A DNA stretch of 64,000 nt from Methylobacterium brachiatum (GCF_020523825.1 NZ_JAJALK010000008.1:62001-126000), one strand, 5' to 3'; positions 55,197-64,000 are shown, numbered from the stretch's first letter. Numbers and translations: made by a program. The notes: generated by a model not told the origin, from the sequence alone.

Positions 55197-55955
55197 TTGG
55201 CACGGGACGTGATCCTGGCGACCGATGGCTTGACGATGGAATTCAAGGGATTCCGGGCCGTCAACGGCGTCAAGCTGGAAGTCGAGCGCGGGACGATCCA
55301 CGCGTTGATCGGCCCGAACGGCGCCGGCAAGACCACCTGCTTCAACCTGCTGACGAAGTTCCTCATCCCCACCGCCGGCACCATCCGGTACAAGGACAAG
55401 GACATCACCGGGATGCGGGCCGCCGACGTGGCGCGGCTCGGGCTCGTGCGCTCCTTCCAGATCTCGGCGGTGTTCCCGCACCTGACGGTGACCGAGAACG
55501 TGCGGATCGCGCTGCAGCGACGGCGGCGGGGCGATTCCTTCGACTTCTGGCGGCCCGAGCGGGTGCTGCGGGCGCTCGACGGCGAGGCGCTGGCCCTGGT
55601 CGAGGCGGTGGGCCTGTCCGAATTCGCGGATTCGCTGGCCGTCGAGCTGTCTTACGGCCGCAAGCGCGCGCTGGAGATCGCCACGACCCTGGCCCTCGAT
55701 CCCGAGATGCTGCTGCTCGACGAGCCGATGGCCGGGATGGGCCACGAGGACGTGGAGCGGACGGCCCAGCTGATCCGCCGGGTCTCGAAGGACCGCACCA
55801 TCCTGATGGTCGAGCACAATCTCTCGGTGGTCGCGTCGCTGTCGGACCGCATCACTGTCCTGGCCCGCGGCCAGGTCCTGGCCGAGGGCGATTACGCCAC
55901 CGTCTCGAAGGATCCGCGCGTGGTCGAAGCGTATATCGGGGCGGGACATGCGTGA
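55197..55955 (+). CDS. livG: Branched-chain amino-acid type ABC transporter, ATP-binding protein LivG
   Basis: A 252-residue ATPase subunit: Walker A GPNGAGKTT, then FNLLTKFLIPTAGTI, signature ELSYGRKRALEIA (LSYG variant), Walker B LLLDEPMAGM and the H-loop EHNL. The TTG start at 55197 is favoured by GGGAGGG six bases upstream; an ATG 36 bases earlier has no good ribosome site. The overlap with livF is eight bases. It heads livGFKHM. Confidence 0.93.
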   Translation: MARDVILATDGLTMEFKGFRAVNGVKLEVERGTIHALIGPNGAGKTTCFNLLTKFLIPTAGTIRYKDKDITGMRAADVARLGLVRSFQISAVFPHLTVTENVRIALQRRRRGDSFDFWRPERVLRALDGEALALVEAVGLSEFADSLAVELSYGRKRALEIATTLALDPEMLLLDEPMAGMGHEDVERTAQLIRRVSKDRTILMVEHNLSVVASLSDRITVLARGQVLAEGDYATVSKDPRVVEAYIGAGHA

Positions 55956-56691
55956 GGCCGCCGTGAAGACGCCCCTGCCGGCCGCGGCGACGGATGCCCT
56001 CCTGACCGTGCGCGGGCTGGAGGGCTGGTACGGCGAGAGCCACGTGCTCCACGGCATCGACATCGATGTCCGGGCCGGCGAAGTGATCACGCTGCTCGGC
56101 CGCAACGGCGCCGGCAAGACCACGACGCTGCGGGCGATCATCGGCATCCTCGGCCGGCGGGCCGGCTCGATCGTCTATGACGGCGTCGAGACCATCCGGA
56201 TGGCCTCGCGCAACATCGCCCGCCTCGGCCTCGGCTACGTCCCAGAGGAGCGCGGCATCTTCGCGAGCCTCACGGTCCACGAGAACCTGATGCTGCCGCC
56301 CCGGGTGAAACCGGGCGGGATGTCGGTGGCCGAGATCCACACCCTGTTCCCGAACCTGAAGGAGCGTGCGGGCAGCCAGGGCACCAAGCTCTCGGGCGGC
56401 GAGCAGCAGATGCTCGCCATCGGCCGCATCCTGCGAACCGGCGCGAAGCTGATCCTGCTGGACGAGCCCACCGAAGGTCTCGCGCCGGTCATCGTCCAGC
56501 AGATCGGCCGGACGATCCAGCAATTGAAGTCTCAGGGCTACACCATCGTGCTGGTCGAGCAGAATTTCCGCTTCGCCCAGACGTTGGCCGACCGGCACTT
56601 CGTCATCGAGCAGGGCAGGGTGGTCGACATGATCCCCAATGCCGATCTTGACGCCAATATCGACAAGCTTCACGCCTATCTCGGCGTCTGA
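55948..56691 (+). CDS. livF: Branched-chain amino-acid type ABC transporter, ATP-binding protein LivF
   Basis: A 247-residue ATPase subunit with Walker A GRNGAGKTTTL, signature LSGGEQQMLAIGR, Walker B LILLDEPTEGL and EQNF. It pairs with LivG to energise the LivHM permease. The HAAT family transports leucine-type amino acids, amides, urea or short-chain compounds, so the solute is not certain. The ATG overlaps the end of livG. Confidence 0.93.
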   Translation: MREAAVKTPLPAAATDALLTVRGLEGWYGESHVLHGIDIDVRAGEVITLLGRNGAGKTTTLRAIIGILGRRAGSIVYDGVETIRMASRNIARLGLGYVPEERGIFASLTVHENLMLPPRVKPGGMSVAEIHTLFPNLKERAGSQGTKLSGGEQQMLAIGRILRTGAKLILLDEPTEGLAPVIVQQIGRTIQQLKSQGYTIVLVEQNFRFAQTLADRHFVIEQGRVVDMIPNADLDANIDKLHAYLGV

Positions 56692-56781
56692 GGCGGACGA
56701 CCAATACCCAATAAGCGCCGGAGAACGGCGTCGAACGCTCGGCAGGCGGGATCCGCTGCGCCGCTGGAGGATAGGAAGACC

Positions 56782-57999
56782 ATGTTCGGACGTCTCATCG
56801 GGTCCGTCTCCCTCGCCGCCCTCGCCGGAGCCCTGATGATGGGCGGCGCGAGCGCGCAGACGAATGTGAAGATCGGCATCCTCGGCGATCGCTCGGGGGC
56901 CTATTCCGACATCAGCGGCGAGGGGTCGGTGGTCGCCGCCCGGCTGGCCGTCGAGGATTTCAAGCCGGCCGAGCACGGGCTGAAGGTCGAGATCGTCTCG
57001 GCCGACCACCAGAACAAGCCCGATGTCGGCGCGGCCATCGCCCGGCAATGGTACGACCGCGACAACGTCGACATGATCACCGACGGCGTCACCTCCTCGG
57101 TCGCCCTGGCGATCAGCCAGGTGACCAAGGAGAAGAACAAGGTCTTCATCGATACCGGCGCCGGCACCGCCGACCTCACCGGCCCGCAATGCACGCCGAA
57201 CACGATCCACTGGGTCTACGACACGGTGGCGCTCGCCAACGGCACCGGCGGCGCCATGGTCAAGCGCGGCGGCAACACCTGGTTCTTCCTCACCGCCGAT
57301 TACGTGTTCGGCCAGACCCTGCAGCGCGACACCAGCGCGGTGATCACCAAGAACGGCGGCAAGGTCATCGGCTCGGTCAAGACGCCGTTCCCGACCTCGG
57401 ACTTCTCCTCGTTCCTGCTCCAGGCCCAGGGCTCCGGCGCCAAGGTGATCGGGCTCGCCAATGCCGGCACCGACACGATCAACGCGATCAAGCAGGCCGG
57501 CGAGTTCGGCATCACCGAGGGCGGCCAGGCGCTCGCCGGCCTCCTCGTGTTCTCCTCGGATGTCCACTCGCTCGGCACCAAGGTCGCGCAGGGCCTCGTC
57601 CTGACCGAGCCGTTCTACTGGGACCTGAACGACCAGACCCGGGCCTTCTCGGACCGCTTCGCCAAGCAGATGAAGGGCAATTCGAAGCCCACCGCCAACC
57701 ACGCGGGCGTCTACTCGGACGTGCTCCACTATCTCAAGGCGATGGCCGAGCTGAAAACGGCCAAAGATGGCGCCGCCGTCGTGGCCAAGATGAAGGCGAT
57801 GCCGACCGACGACCCCCTGTTCGGCAAGGGCACCATCCGCGCCGACGGGCGCAAGATCCACGACATGTACCTGTTCGAGGTCAAGAAGCCGTCCGAATCG
57901 AAGGGCGAGTGGGACCTGTACAACAAGCTCGAGACGATCCCGGGCGATCAGGTCTTCCGGCCGCTCAACGAGGGCAATTGCCCGCTGGTGAAGGGCTGA
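56782..57999 (+). CDS. livK: ABC transporter substrate-binding protein (LivK-like)
   Basis: A 405-residue periplasmic binding protein of the Peripla_BP_6 family. A signal peptide (LIGSVSLAALAGALMMGGASA) precedes VKIGILGDRSGAYSDISGEG and the two-lobed receptor fold (AADYVFGQTLQRDT-like segment is TADYVFGQTLQRD). A strong ribosome site (GGAGGATAGGAAG) precedes the ATG. LivK-like proteins with the DRSG-YSD N-terminus are frequent in methylotrophs, where they may bind amides or urea-like compounds; this is inference. Confidence 0.9.
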   Translation: MFGRLIGSVSLAALAGALMMGGASAQTNVKIGILGDRSGAYSDISGEGSVVAARLAVEDFKPAEHGLKVEIVSADHQNKPDVGAAIARQWYDRDNVDMITDGVTSSVALAISQVTKEKNKVFIDTGAGTADLTGPQCTPNTIHWVYDTVALANGTGGAMVKRGGNTWFFLTADYVFGQTLQRDTSAVITKNGGKVIGSVKTPFPTSDFSSFLLQAQGSGAKVIGLANAGTDTINAIKQAGEFGITEGGQALAGLLVFSSDVHSLGTKVAQGLVLTEPFYWDLNDQTRAFSDRFAKQMKGNSKPTANHAGVYSDVLHYLKAMAELKTAKDGAAVVAKMKAMPTDDPLFGKGTIRADGRKIHDMYLFEVKKPSESKGEWDLYNKLETIPGDQVFRPLNEGNCPLVKG

Positions 58000-58027
58000 C
58001 AATGCGGGTCCGGCACGGAGGACGGCC

Positions 58028-58915
58028 ATGACCATGATCTTCGGCGTGCCGACCCAGGCCCTGTTCGGGCAGCTGCTGCTCGGCCTGATCAACGGCTCGT
58101 TCTACGCGATCCTGTCGCTCGGGCTCGCGATCATCTTCGGGCTCCTGAACATCATCAACTTCGCCCACGGCGCGCTCTACATGATGGGCGCGTTCGTGGC
58201 CTGGATGCTGCTGACCTATGTCGGGCTCGGCTACTGGTGGGCGCTGGGCCTCGCACCGCTGGTGGTGGGCGCCTTCGGCATCCTGCTGGAGCGGGTGCTG
58301 ATCGCCCGGCTCTACAAGCTCGACCACCTCTACGGCCTGCTTCTGACCTTCGGCCTGGCGCTGATCATCCAGGGCCTGTTCCGCAACCAGTACGGGGTCT
58401 CGGGCCTGCCCTACGCGATTCCGGCCGAGCTGTCGGGCGGGCAGCGCCTGCCGTTCATGTTCCTGCCGAACTACCGGGCCTGGGTGGTGGTGGCCTCGCT
58501 CACCGTCTGCATCGCCACCTGGCTGGTCATCGAGAAGACCAAGCTCGGCGCCTATCTGCGGGCCGCCACCGAGAATCCGACGCTGGTCCAGGCCTTCGGG
58601 GTCAACGTGCCCCTGTTCCTGACCCTGACCTACGGGTTCGGCGTGGCGCTCGCGGGCTTCGCTGGGGTGCTCGCGGCGCCGATCTACTCGGTGAACCCCA
58701 ACATGGGTGCCGACATCATCATCGTGGTCTTCGCCGTGGTGGTGATCGGCGGCATGGGCTCGATCATCGGCTCGGTGATCACCGGCTTCGCGCTCGGCCT
58801 GGTCGAGGGTCTGACCAAGGTGTTCTACCCGGAGGCGTCGGCGACCGTGATCTTCGTGATCATGGTGCTGGTGCTGCTCGTCAAACCCGCCGGCCTGTTC
58901 GGGCGCACGGCCTGA
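58028..58915 (+). CDS. livH: Branched-chain amino-acid type ABC transporter permease LivH
   Basis: A 295-residue permease with about eight helices: GLINGSFYAILSLGLAIIFG, LLNIINFAHGALYMMGAF, RAATENPTLVQAFGVN (the EAA-like loop) and VVVIGGMGSIIGSVI. The order livK-livH-livM with short gaps shows one transcript. Confidence 0.95.
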   Translation: MTMIFGVPTQALFGQLLLGLINGSFYAILSLGLAIIFGLLNIINFAHGALYMMGAFVAWMLLTYVGLGYWWALGLAPLVVGAFGILLERVLIARLYKLDHLYGLLLTFGLALIIQGLFRNQYGVSGLPYAIPAELSGGQRLPFMFLPNYRAWVVVASLTVCIATWLVIEKTKLGAYLRAATENPTLVQAFGVNVPLFLTLTYGFGVALAGFAGVLAAPIYSVNPNMGADIIIVVFAVVVIGGMGSIIGSVITGFALGLVEGLTKVFYPEASATVIFVIMVLVLLVKPAGLFGRTA

Positions 58916-58938
58916 TAGAGATCTGAGGCTCGATCCCC

Positions 58939-59925
58939 ATGGCCGACACCGCCGCCATCGACGCTGCACCGATCGCCGCCGCGCTGCCGACGCGCCGCGA
59001 CGACAAGGCGCTGCACCGGATGATCTTCGTCGGCATCGCGGTGCTGCTGATCGCGGCGCCCCTGGTGCTCTATCCCGTCTACCTGATGAAGGTGCTGTGC
59101 TTCGCGCTGTTCGCGCTCGCCTTCAACCTGCTGCTGGGCTACGGCGGCCTGCTGTCGTTCGGCCACGCCGCCTATTTCGGCATGGCGAGCTATCTCTGCG
59201 CCTACACGGCCAAGAGCCTCGGCTTCACCCCGGAACTGGCGATCCTGTCGGGCACCGCCACGGCGGCCCTGCTCGGGCTCGTCTTCGGCTCCCTGGCGAT
59301 CCGGCGCCAGGGCATCTACTTCTCGATGATCACCCTGGCGCTCGCCCAGATGGCGTTCTTCTTCTCGCTGCAGGCCAAGTTCACCGGCGGCGAGGACGGC
59401 ATCCAGGCGGTGCCGCGCGGCAACCTGTTCGGGGTGTTCAGCCTGGCGGACGACCGGGCGATGTACGCCGTCGTCTGCGTGGTCTTCATGGCCGGGATGC
59501 TGCTGATCTACCGGATCATCCACTCGCCGTTCGGCCAGGTGCTGAAGGCGATCCGGGACAACGAGCCCCGGGCGATCTCGCTGGGCTACCGGGCCAACCA
59601 GTACAAGCTCGCGGTCTTCGTCCTCTCGGCGACGCTGGCCGGGCTCGCCGGCTCGACCAAGGCGATCGTGTTCCAGCTCGCCTCGCTCACCGACGTCCAC
59701 TGGTCGATGTCGGGCGAGGTGGTGCTGATGACGCTCGTTGGCGGCATGGGCACGGTGTTCGGGCCCATCGTCGGCGCGCTGGTGATCGTCACCATGGAGA
59801 CGTACCTGGCGCAGTTCGGCGCCTGGGTGACGATCATCCAGGGCTGCGTCTTCGTGCTCTGCGTGCTGCTGTTCCGGGAAGGCATCGTCGGGCTGATCGC
59901 CCGGATCATCCGCAAGCCGCTGTGA
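58939..59925 (+). CDS. livM: Branched-chain amino-acid type ABC transporter permease LivM
   Basis: A 328-residue permease, the partner of LivH: FALFALAFNLLLGYGGLLSF, GHAAYFGMASYLCAY, the cytoplasmic loop KAIRDNEPRAISLGY, and LMTLVGGMGTVFGPIVGA. About nine helices. It completes livGFKHM. Confidence 0.95.
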   Translation: MADTAAIDAAPIAAALPTRRDDKALHRMIFVGIAVLLIAAPLVLYPVYLMKVLCFALFALAFNLLLGYGGLLSFGHAAYFGMASYLCAYTAKSLGFTPELAILSGTATAALLGLVFGSLAIRRQGIYFSMITLALAQMAFFFSLQAKFTGGEDGIQAVPRGNLFGVFSLADDRAMYAVVCVVFMAGMLLIYRIIHSPFGQVLKAIRDNEPRAISLGYRANQYKLAVFVLSATLAGLAGSTKAIVFQLASLTDVHWSMSGEVVLMTLVGGMGTVFGPIVGALVIVTMETYLAQFGAWVTIIQGCVFVLCVLLFREGIVGLIARIIRKPL

Positions 59926-60015
59926 CGGGCGGCCGCAGGCGGCCGGCGCCGGCGCGTTGACGGATCGTTAACCACGGCGGCTCAACCTGCAGTTCCCAGG
60001 CTGACAGGTTTGAAG

Positions 60016-60369
60016 ATGACGAAGACCCAGCCGCTGAGCATTGACGATCCCGCGGCGGATTGCCCGATCCCGGTCGAGACCGTCGGCCGATTGATCAAGG
60101 CCGACGCCGACGCGGCGACCTACATCCTGGACGGCATCCCGGAGGCGACACGGGCGCGTCTTGCGGTCTGGTTGTACGGCCGCAGCCACACCCACGAGAT
60201 CGGCGTGCGCGTCGCGGCGACCTGCGACGGCGCCACGCTGCGCCGCACCGCCGGCCTCGTCGGCACCGCCCTCTACGACGCGTCCCGCCGGCCCTACAAG
60301 GCGCCGAGCCACGGCGCCCGGCCCGCCGGCAGCCGCATCTCGCTGGGCGGTTCGAGCCGCCGGGCCTGA
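60016..60369 (+). CDS. Hypothetical protein
   Basis: A 117-residue cytoplasmic protein with the motifs DDPAADCPIPVETVGRLIK, LDGIPEATRARLAVWLYGR and RVAATCDGATLRRTAG, ending in a basic Arg/Ser/Gly-rich tail. No known domain is recognised. A TTG two codons upstream is an alternative start; the ATG has better spacing from AGG. The gene is between livM and mutL. Confidence 0.6.
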   Translation: MTKTQPLSIDDPAADCPIPVETVGRLIKADADAATYILDGIPEATRARLAVWLYGRSHTHEIGVRVAATCDGATLRRTAGLVGTALYDASRRPYKAPSHGARPAGSRISLGGSSRRA

Positions 60370-60447
60370 GCGCCGCGGCTTCGCGACACGGTCCCTGTCA
60401 TCCGGTACGCTAGGAGCGCCGCCGTCCGCCGGCTATCGTGCGCCCCA

Positions 60448-62400
60448 ATGTCCGCCCCTCAACCCGTCATCCGCCGCCTGGACCCGATCCTCGTCGACCG
60501 CATCGCCGCGGGCGAAGTGGTGGAGCGCCCGGCCTCGGCCGTGAAGGAGCTGGTCGAGAACGCGATCGATGCCGGGGCCCGCACCATCGACGTGGTGGTG
60601 GAGAATGGCGGCCGCCGGTTGATCCGGGTCATCGACGACGGCCGCGGTATGAGCCCGGAGGATCTGGCGCTGTGCGTCGAGCGCCACGCCACCTCGAAGC
60701 TCCCGGGCGGCGACCTCTCGGCCATCGACACGCTCGGATTCCGCGGCGAGGCTTTGCCCTCGATCGGCGCGGTGTCGCGGCTCGCCATCACCACCCGCCC
60801 CGAGGGGGCCGAGGCCGGGGCGAGCCTGACCGTCGAGGCCGGGCTGAAGGGCGCGGTCCGGCCGGCCCCGGCCCAGCGCGGCACCCGGATCGAGGTGACC
60901 GAGCTGTTCGCGGCGACGCCGGCCCGGCTGAAATTCCTCAAATCCGACCGGGCCGAGAATTCGGCCATCGCCGAAACCTTGCGGCGGCTCGCGGTGGCCC
61001 AGCCCGGGATCCGCTTCACCCTGCGGGCCGATGCGGGCCAGCCGCTGCTGCTGCCGGCGGAGACCGGCCCTGAGGGCGAGCTGCGCCGGCTGACTGCGGT
61101 GCTCGGCCCCGATTTCGCCGCCAACGCGCTCCCGGTCTCCCTCGCCCGGGAGGGGTTCTCCGTGACCGGCCATGTCGGCCTGCCGACCTATCACCGCGGC
61201 GCCGCCGGCTACATCCACCTCGTGGTCAACGGCCGTCCGGTACGCGACCGGCTGCTGCTCGGCGCGGTGCGCGGTGCCTATGCCGACACCCTGGCCTCCG
61301 ACCGCCATCCGGTGCTCGGGCTCGCCATCGCGTGCGATCCCGACCTAGTCGACGTCAACGTCCACCCGGCCAAGACCGAGGTGCGTTTCCGCGAGCCCGG
61401 CCTGGTGCGGGCGCTGGTGGTCAGCGCGATCCACGACGCCCTGCGCCGGGGTGGCGCCCGCTCGGCCACCACGGGGGCCAGCCGGACCCTCGACGCCCTG
61501 CGCCCCGCCGGCCCGGCGCTCGCCACCCATACCGGCGCGGCCGCGCCGAGCCTGTTCCGCTCCGCGCGGCCGAGCTTCTTCCCGGCCGGCACGCCCTCCG
61601 TGGCGGCGCCGTCGGGCTACCGCCGGACCGAGAGCTGGCGCCCGGCGCCGGAGCCGGCCGAGGCGGCCCCGGTCTTCGGGGAGCCGGAGGGCTTCGGCGA
61701 GGCGGCGCAGGCCCCGTTCGAAGGGCCGGCGGATCTCGCGGCGCCGCCCCAGGCGGATGTCCGCCTTTCGTCCGAGGCGGCTGAGGCCGTCGACCATCCG
61801 CTCGGCGCGGCACGCGCGCAGATCCACGAGACCTATATCCTGGCCCAGACCCGGGACGGCCTCGTCATCGTCGATCAGCACGCCGCCCATGAGCGCCTCG
61901 TCTACGAGCGCATGAAGGCGGAGCGGGCGCGCGGCGGCATCGCCCGCCAGGGCCTGCTGATCCCGGACGTGGTCGAGATGAGCCCCGACGCCGCCGAGCG
62001 CCTGGTCGCCGCCGCCCCGGATCTCGACCGGCTCGGCCTGTCGATCGAGGCGTTCGGGACCGGCGCCGTGCTGGTGCGTGAGGTACCGGCCGCCCTGATC
62101 GGCGCCTCGATCCGCGATCTCGTCACCGATATCCTCGACGCGCTGGAGGCGAGCGGCGACGAGGAGGGCGGCGCCCCCGCCACCGAGGGCGGCCCCCTCG
62201 GCCGGCGCCTCGACGCGGTGCTCTCGCGCATGAGCTGCCACGGCTCGGTCCGCGCCGGGCGGCGCCTGCGTCCGGAGGAGATGAACGCGCTGCTCCGCGA
62301 GATGGAGGCGACGCCCAATTCCGGCCAGTGCAACCACGGCCGTCCGACCTCGATCGAGTTGAAGCTCTCCGACATCGAGCGGCTGTTCGGCCGCCGGTGA
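60448..62400 (+). CDS. mutL: DNA mismatch repair protein MutL
   Basis: Links MutS recognition to strand removal. The 650-residue protein has an N-terminal GHKL ATPase (IAAGEVVERPASAVKELVEN, DDGRGM, RHATSKL, GFRGEALPSI), a Pro/Ala-rich linker (about 340-440) and a C-terminal dimerisation domain with the endonuclease motif DQHAAHERLVYE and CNHGRPT. The endonuclease motif suggests a nicking MutL, as in bacteria lacking MutH. Confidence 0.96.
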   Translation: MSAPQPVIRRLDPILVDRIAAGEVVERPASAVKELVENAIDAGARTIDVVVENGGRRLIRVIDDGRGMSPEDLALCVERHATSKLPGGDLSAIDTLGFRGEALPSIGAVSRLAITTRPEGAEAGASLTVEAGLKGAVRPAPAQRGTRIEVTELFAATPARLKFLKSDRAENSAIAETLRRLAVAQPGIRFTLRADAGQPLLLPAETGPEGELRRLTAVLGPDFAANALPVSLAREGFSVTGHVGLPTYHRGAAGYIHLVVNGRPVRDRLLLGAVRGAYADTLASDRHPVLGLAIACDPDLVDVNVHPAKTEVRFREPGLVRALVVSAIHDALRRGGARSATTGASRTLDALRPAGPALATHTGAAAPSLFRSARPSFFPAGTPSVAAPSGYRRTESWRPAPEPAEAAPVFGEPEGFGEAAQAPFEGPADLAAPPQADVRLSSEAAEAVDHPLGAARAQIHETYILAQTRDGLVIVDQHAAHERLVYERMKAERARGGIARQGLLIPDVVEMSPDAAERLVAAAPDLDRLGLSIEAFGTGAVLVREVPAALIGASIRDLVTDILDALEASGDEEGGAPATEGGPLGRRLDAVLSRMSCHGSVRAGRRLRPEEMNALLREMEATPNSGQCNHGRPTSIELKLSDIERLFGRR

Positions 62401-62427
62401 CAAAGCGGTGCGGCTCGAACGGGAGGG

Positions 62428-62877
62428 ATGCTCCTTGAAACGACCGTGCCAATGGCGTACCATAATCGCTGGGATCGAAGCGTCGTAACCTTCGAATTCC
62501 GCGATGACGGCGTCACGGGCGGCGACGTCATCACGGTGACGATGGCGACACCGGCCGGGGCGCTTCACCTCATGGCCGAAGTCGCTCTCGAGGATGAGGG
62601 ACGCAGGTTGCGGCTCTTCGGGGTCCACATGCATTCTGAGAGCGGCAGCGGTACGATCGGGCCGGCCAATCTCCGGCGTCTGGCGCGCTGGGCCGTCGAG
62701 GAGACCGGCTTCGATGAACTCATCGTTGAGGGAGCGGCTCGCACGTCTGGGGCCCGTCCGGGACATATCCCGCGTCACATCCGGGTTGCCCGCTGTGATC
62801 TCTCTGACCCCGGTCGAGAACGTCCAGCAGGTCCTGGCGATCCCCGCGGCACTCGCCCTGGCAAAGCGCGGGATTAG
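62428..62877 (+). CDS. Hypothetical protein overlapping an HTH gene
   Basis: A 149-residue frame. The first 115 residues look like a real small domain: VVTFEFRDDGVTGGDVITVTMATPAGALHL (cited in part as VVTFEFRDDGV), LARWAVEETGFDELIVEGAA and RTSGARPGHIPRHIRV. Small proteins with this C-terminal pattern commonly precede an HTH regulator, which is the case here. The last 35 or so residues overlap the HTH gene and look like read-through of its frame, so the natural stop may have been lost. It may be a toxin-like partner; function not assignable. Confidence 0.6.
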   Translation: MLLETTVPMAYHNRWDRSVVTFEFRDDGVTGGDVITVTMATPAGALHLMAEVALEDEGRRLRLFGVHMHSESGSGTIGPANLRRLARWAVEETGFDELIVEGAARTSGARPGHIPRHIRVARCDLSDPGRERPAGPGDPRGTRPGKARD

Positions 62878-63232
62878 CCTTCTCCGGGCGAAGCGCGTCG
62901 TCGAGGAGGTCCTCTCCCGGGGCTACGCGGTGGTCGAGCTTCCCACGGTCGAGGATGCGAGCGTACTGGCGGACGATCTGCGCCGAGCCGGATGCAAAGC
63001 CGCTGAGGTGAACCGCGGCGTGGTCGATGTCCGGGATCTTCGCGAGCGCCTGGGGCTGACGCAGGAGCAGTTCGCCTTGCGCTACGGTCTCGATGTGTCG
63101 GCCATTCGCAATTGGGAAACCGGCCGACGCAAGCCCGACCCGGCGGCGCTCGGCTATCTCCACGTCATCGACCGGATGCCCGAAGAGGTCCGATCGGCCC
63201 TGGAGAAACCGCTCGCCTCCGCCACTTCATAG
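62795..63232 (+). CDS. XRE-family helix-turn-helix regulator
   Basis: A 145-residue protein if read from the GTG at 62795 (VISLTPVENVQQVL); an in-frame ATG at 62714 would add 27 residues that lie opposite conserved residues of the upstream gene and look spurious. The C-terminal half is a Cro/CI HTH (RERLGLTQEQFALRYGLD, VSAIRNWETGRRKPD). The N-terminal half (AALALAKRGISLLRAKRVVEEVL) is a helical domain of unknown type. It overlaps the preceding gene by 83 bases. Antitoxin or autorepressor role is inferred from the arrangement. Confidence 0.75.
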   Translation: MISLTPVENVQQVLAIPAALALAKRGISLLRAKRVVEEVLSRGYAVVELPTVEDASVLADDLRRAGCKAAEVNRGVVDVRDLRERLGLTQEQFALRYGLDVSAIRNWETGRRKPDPAALGYLHVIDRMPEEVRSALEKPLASATS

Positions 63233-63388
63233 CCGGCCGCGCCTGCGGGTTGGACGCGACACGAGTCCGCGCCTGTCCCACGAACGGATCATATCCGACG
63301 TGCTTTGTCTGGACCGAAGACCTGATACCCCGACTCTAGCGCATCACCTTCCCTGACCCGCACCGCGCCGCCGCCGGAGCCCGCGACC

Positions 63389-64000
63389 ATGGATTTCACC
63401 ATCTCTAGCCGCGTCGAGGATTACCGCGTGCGGATCGCCGCCTTCGTGGATGCGCAGATCCTGCCGGTGGAGGCGGACCGGTCGGCCTACGACGCGCACG
63501 GGAATATCGGCCTGGCCGAGCTGGCCCGGCTGCGCGCGCTGGCCAAGGCGGAGGGGCTGTGGTGCCTGCAGCTCAAGCCCGAGACCGGAGGGGCCGGGCT
63601 CGACAAGGTCGGCATGGCGGTCTGCTACGAGGCGATGAACCGCTCGATCTTCGGGCCGGTGGTGTTCAATTCCGCCGCCCCCGACGACGGCAACATGATG
63701 GTGCTGGAGAAGGTCGCCACCCCGGCCCAGAAGGAACGCTGGCTGGCGCCGATCGTGCGCGGCGAGGTCCGCTCGGCCTTCGCCATGACCGAGCCGCATC
63801 CCGGGGGCGGCTCGGATCCCGGCATGATCCAGACCCGGGCCGAGCGGCGGGGCGACACCTACGTGGTCACCGGCCGCAAATGGTACATCACCGGGGCCGA
63901 GGAGGCCGCCCACTTCATCCTGATGGCCCGCACCTCCGACGATGCCCGGAAAGGGCTCACCGCCTTCCTGTTCCACAAGGACCAGCCCGGCTGGGAGATC
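63389..64000 (+). CDS. Acyl-CoA dehydrogenase, 3' end beyond the window
   Basis: The first 204 residues of an acyl-CoA dehydrogenase: RVEDYRVRIAAFVDAQILP, GLWCLQLKPETGGAGL, FNSAAPDDGNMMVLEKVA, AFAMTEPHPGGGSDP (FAD/substrate loop) and VVTGRKWYITGAEEA. The family runs to about 400 residues, so roughly half is missing. It would supply 2-enoyl-CoA to a hydratase such as the FadJ-type enzyme at 5775-7973, but the chain-length range is unknown. Confidence 0.9.
   Translation, partial: MDFTISSRVEDYRVRIAAFVDAQILPVEADRSAYDAHGNIGLAELARLRALAKAEGLWCLQLKPETGGAGLDKVGMAVCYEAMNRSIFGPVVFNSAAPDDGNMMVLEKVATPAQKERWLAPIVRGEVRSAFAMTEPHPGGGSDPGMIQTRAERRGDTYVVTGRKWYITGAEEAAHFILMARTSDDARKGLTAFLFHKDQPGWEI

Overview
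This is a GC-rich chromosomal window of an alphaproteobacterium. It most likely comes from Methylobacterium or a close relative in the Methylobacteriaceae (Hyphomicrobiales). The evidence is the very strong G/C third-position bias, the ctaC-ctaD-ctaB-coxF-ctaG-ctaE-DUF983-SURF1 respiratory cluster, a CpdR-type single-domain response regulator beside an N-formylglutamate amidohydrolase, a DUF1178 gene, and a small hypothetical protein with a PAGxxxGGEW motif that I associate from memory with this genus. The genus call is an inference; only the class is close to certain. Nearly all of the window is ordinary core chromosome. I see no integrase, transposase, phage module or CRISPR array.

Layout. 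0-3 kb: a partial minus-strand gene, then rpsT with a clear sigma70-type promoter and a terminator, then dnaA behind a long structured leader. 3-8 kb: fatty-acid beta-oxidation (thiolase and a FadJ-type bifunctional enzyme) enclosing a periplasmic DUF2059 protein and a c-di-GMP phosphodiesterase. 8-18 kb: an aspartate-racemase remnant, an exonuclease fused to a SWIM-type zinc motif, DNA ligase LigA, an MFS transporter, a phosphopantetheinyl transferase, tRNA-Pro, a membrane-anchored hypothetical, and the queuosine genes queA-tgt. 18-22 kb: a cation diffusion facilitator and the dimethylsulfone-utilisation pair sfnG-sfnB. 22-29 kb: the aa3-type cytochrome c oxidase cluster on the minus strand. 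29-31 kb: fdhD and an Ala/Pro-rich exported protein.

31-38 kb: glutamate synthase gltB and gltD, separated by a complete vapBC toxin-antitoxin pair. 38-43 kb: a DUF459 hydrolase, a lytic transglycosylase, galE and galU, followed by a candidate small RNA ending in a strong intrinsic terminator. 43-50 kb: N-formylglutamate amidohydrolase, cpdR, glutaredoxin, nitrilase-family and DUF1178 genes, a DsbB-like protein, a YqaA-type membrane protein, tRNA-Leu, an FAD oxidoreductase coupled to a histone-deacetylase-fold enzyme, and two small exported or membrane proteins. 50-55 kb: a DSD1-type PLP enzyme and a translationally coupled dgoK-dgoA-glycosidase operon (De Ley-Doudoroff galactonate end-steps plus an exported GH35-like enzyme). 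55-60 kb: a complete branched-chain amino-acid type ABC transporter (livGFKHM). 60-64 kb: mutL, an overlapping two-gene pair (hypothetical plus HTH regulator), and the start of an acyl-CoA dehydrogenase gene cut by the window edge.

The most unusual observation is in tgt. The zinc site that TGT enzymes normally conserve (CxCxxC plus a His 26 residues later) appears as SxCxxA plus Asn, so three of four ligands are gone at exactly the expected spacings. Other points of interest are the vapBC pair nested in the gltBD operon, the candidate small RNA after galU, the overlapping toxin-antitoxin-like pair after mutL, and two adjacent perfect inverted repeats upstream of gltB.
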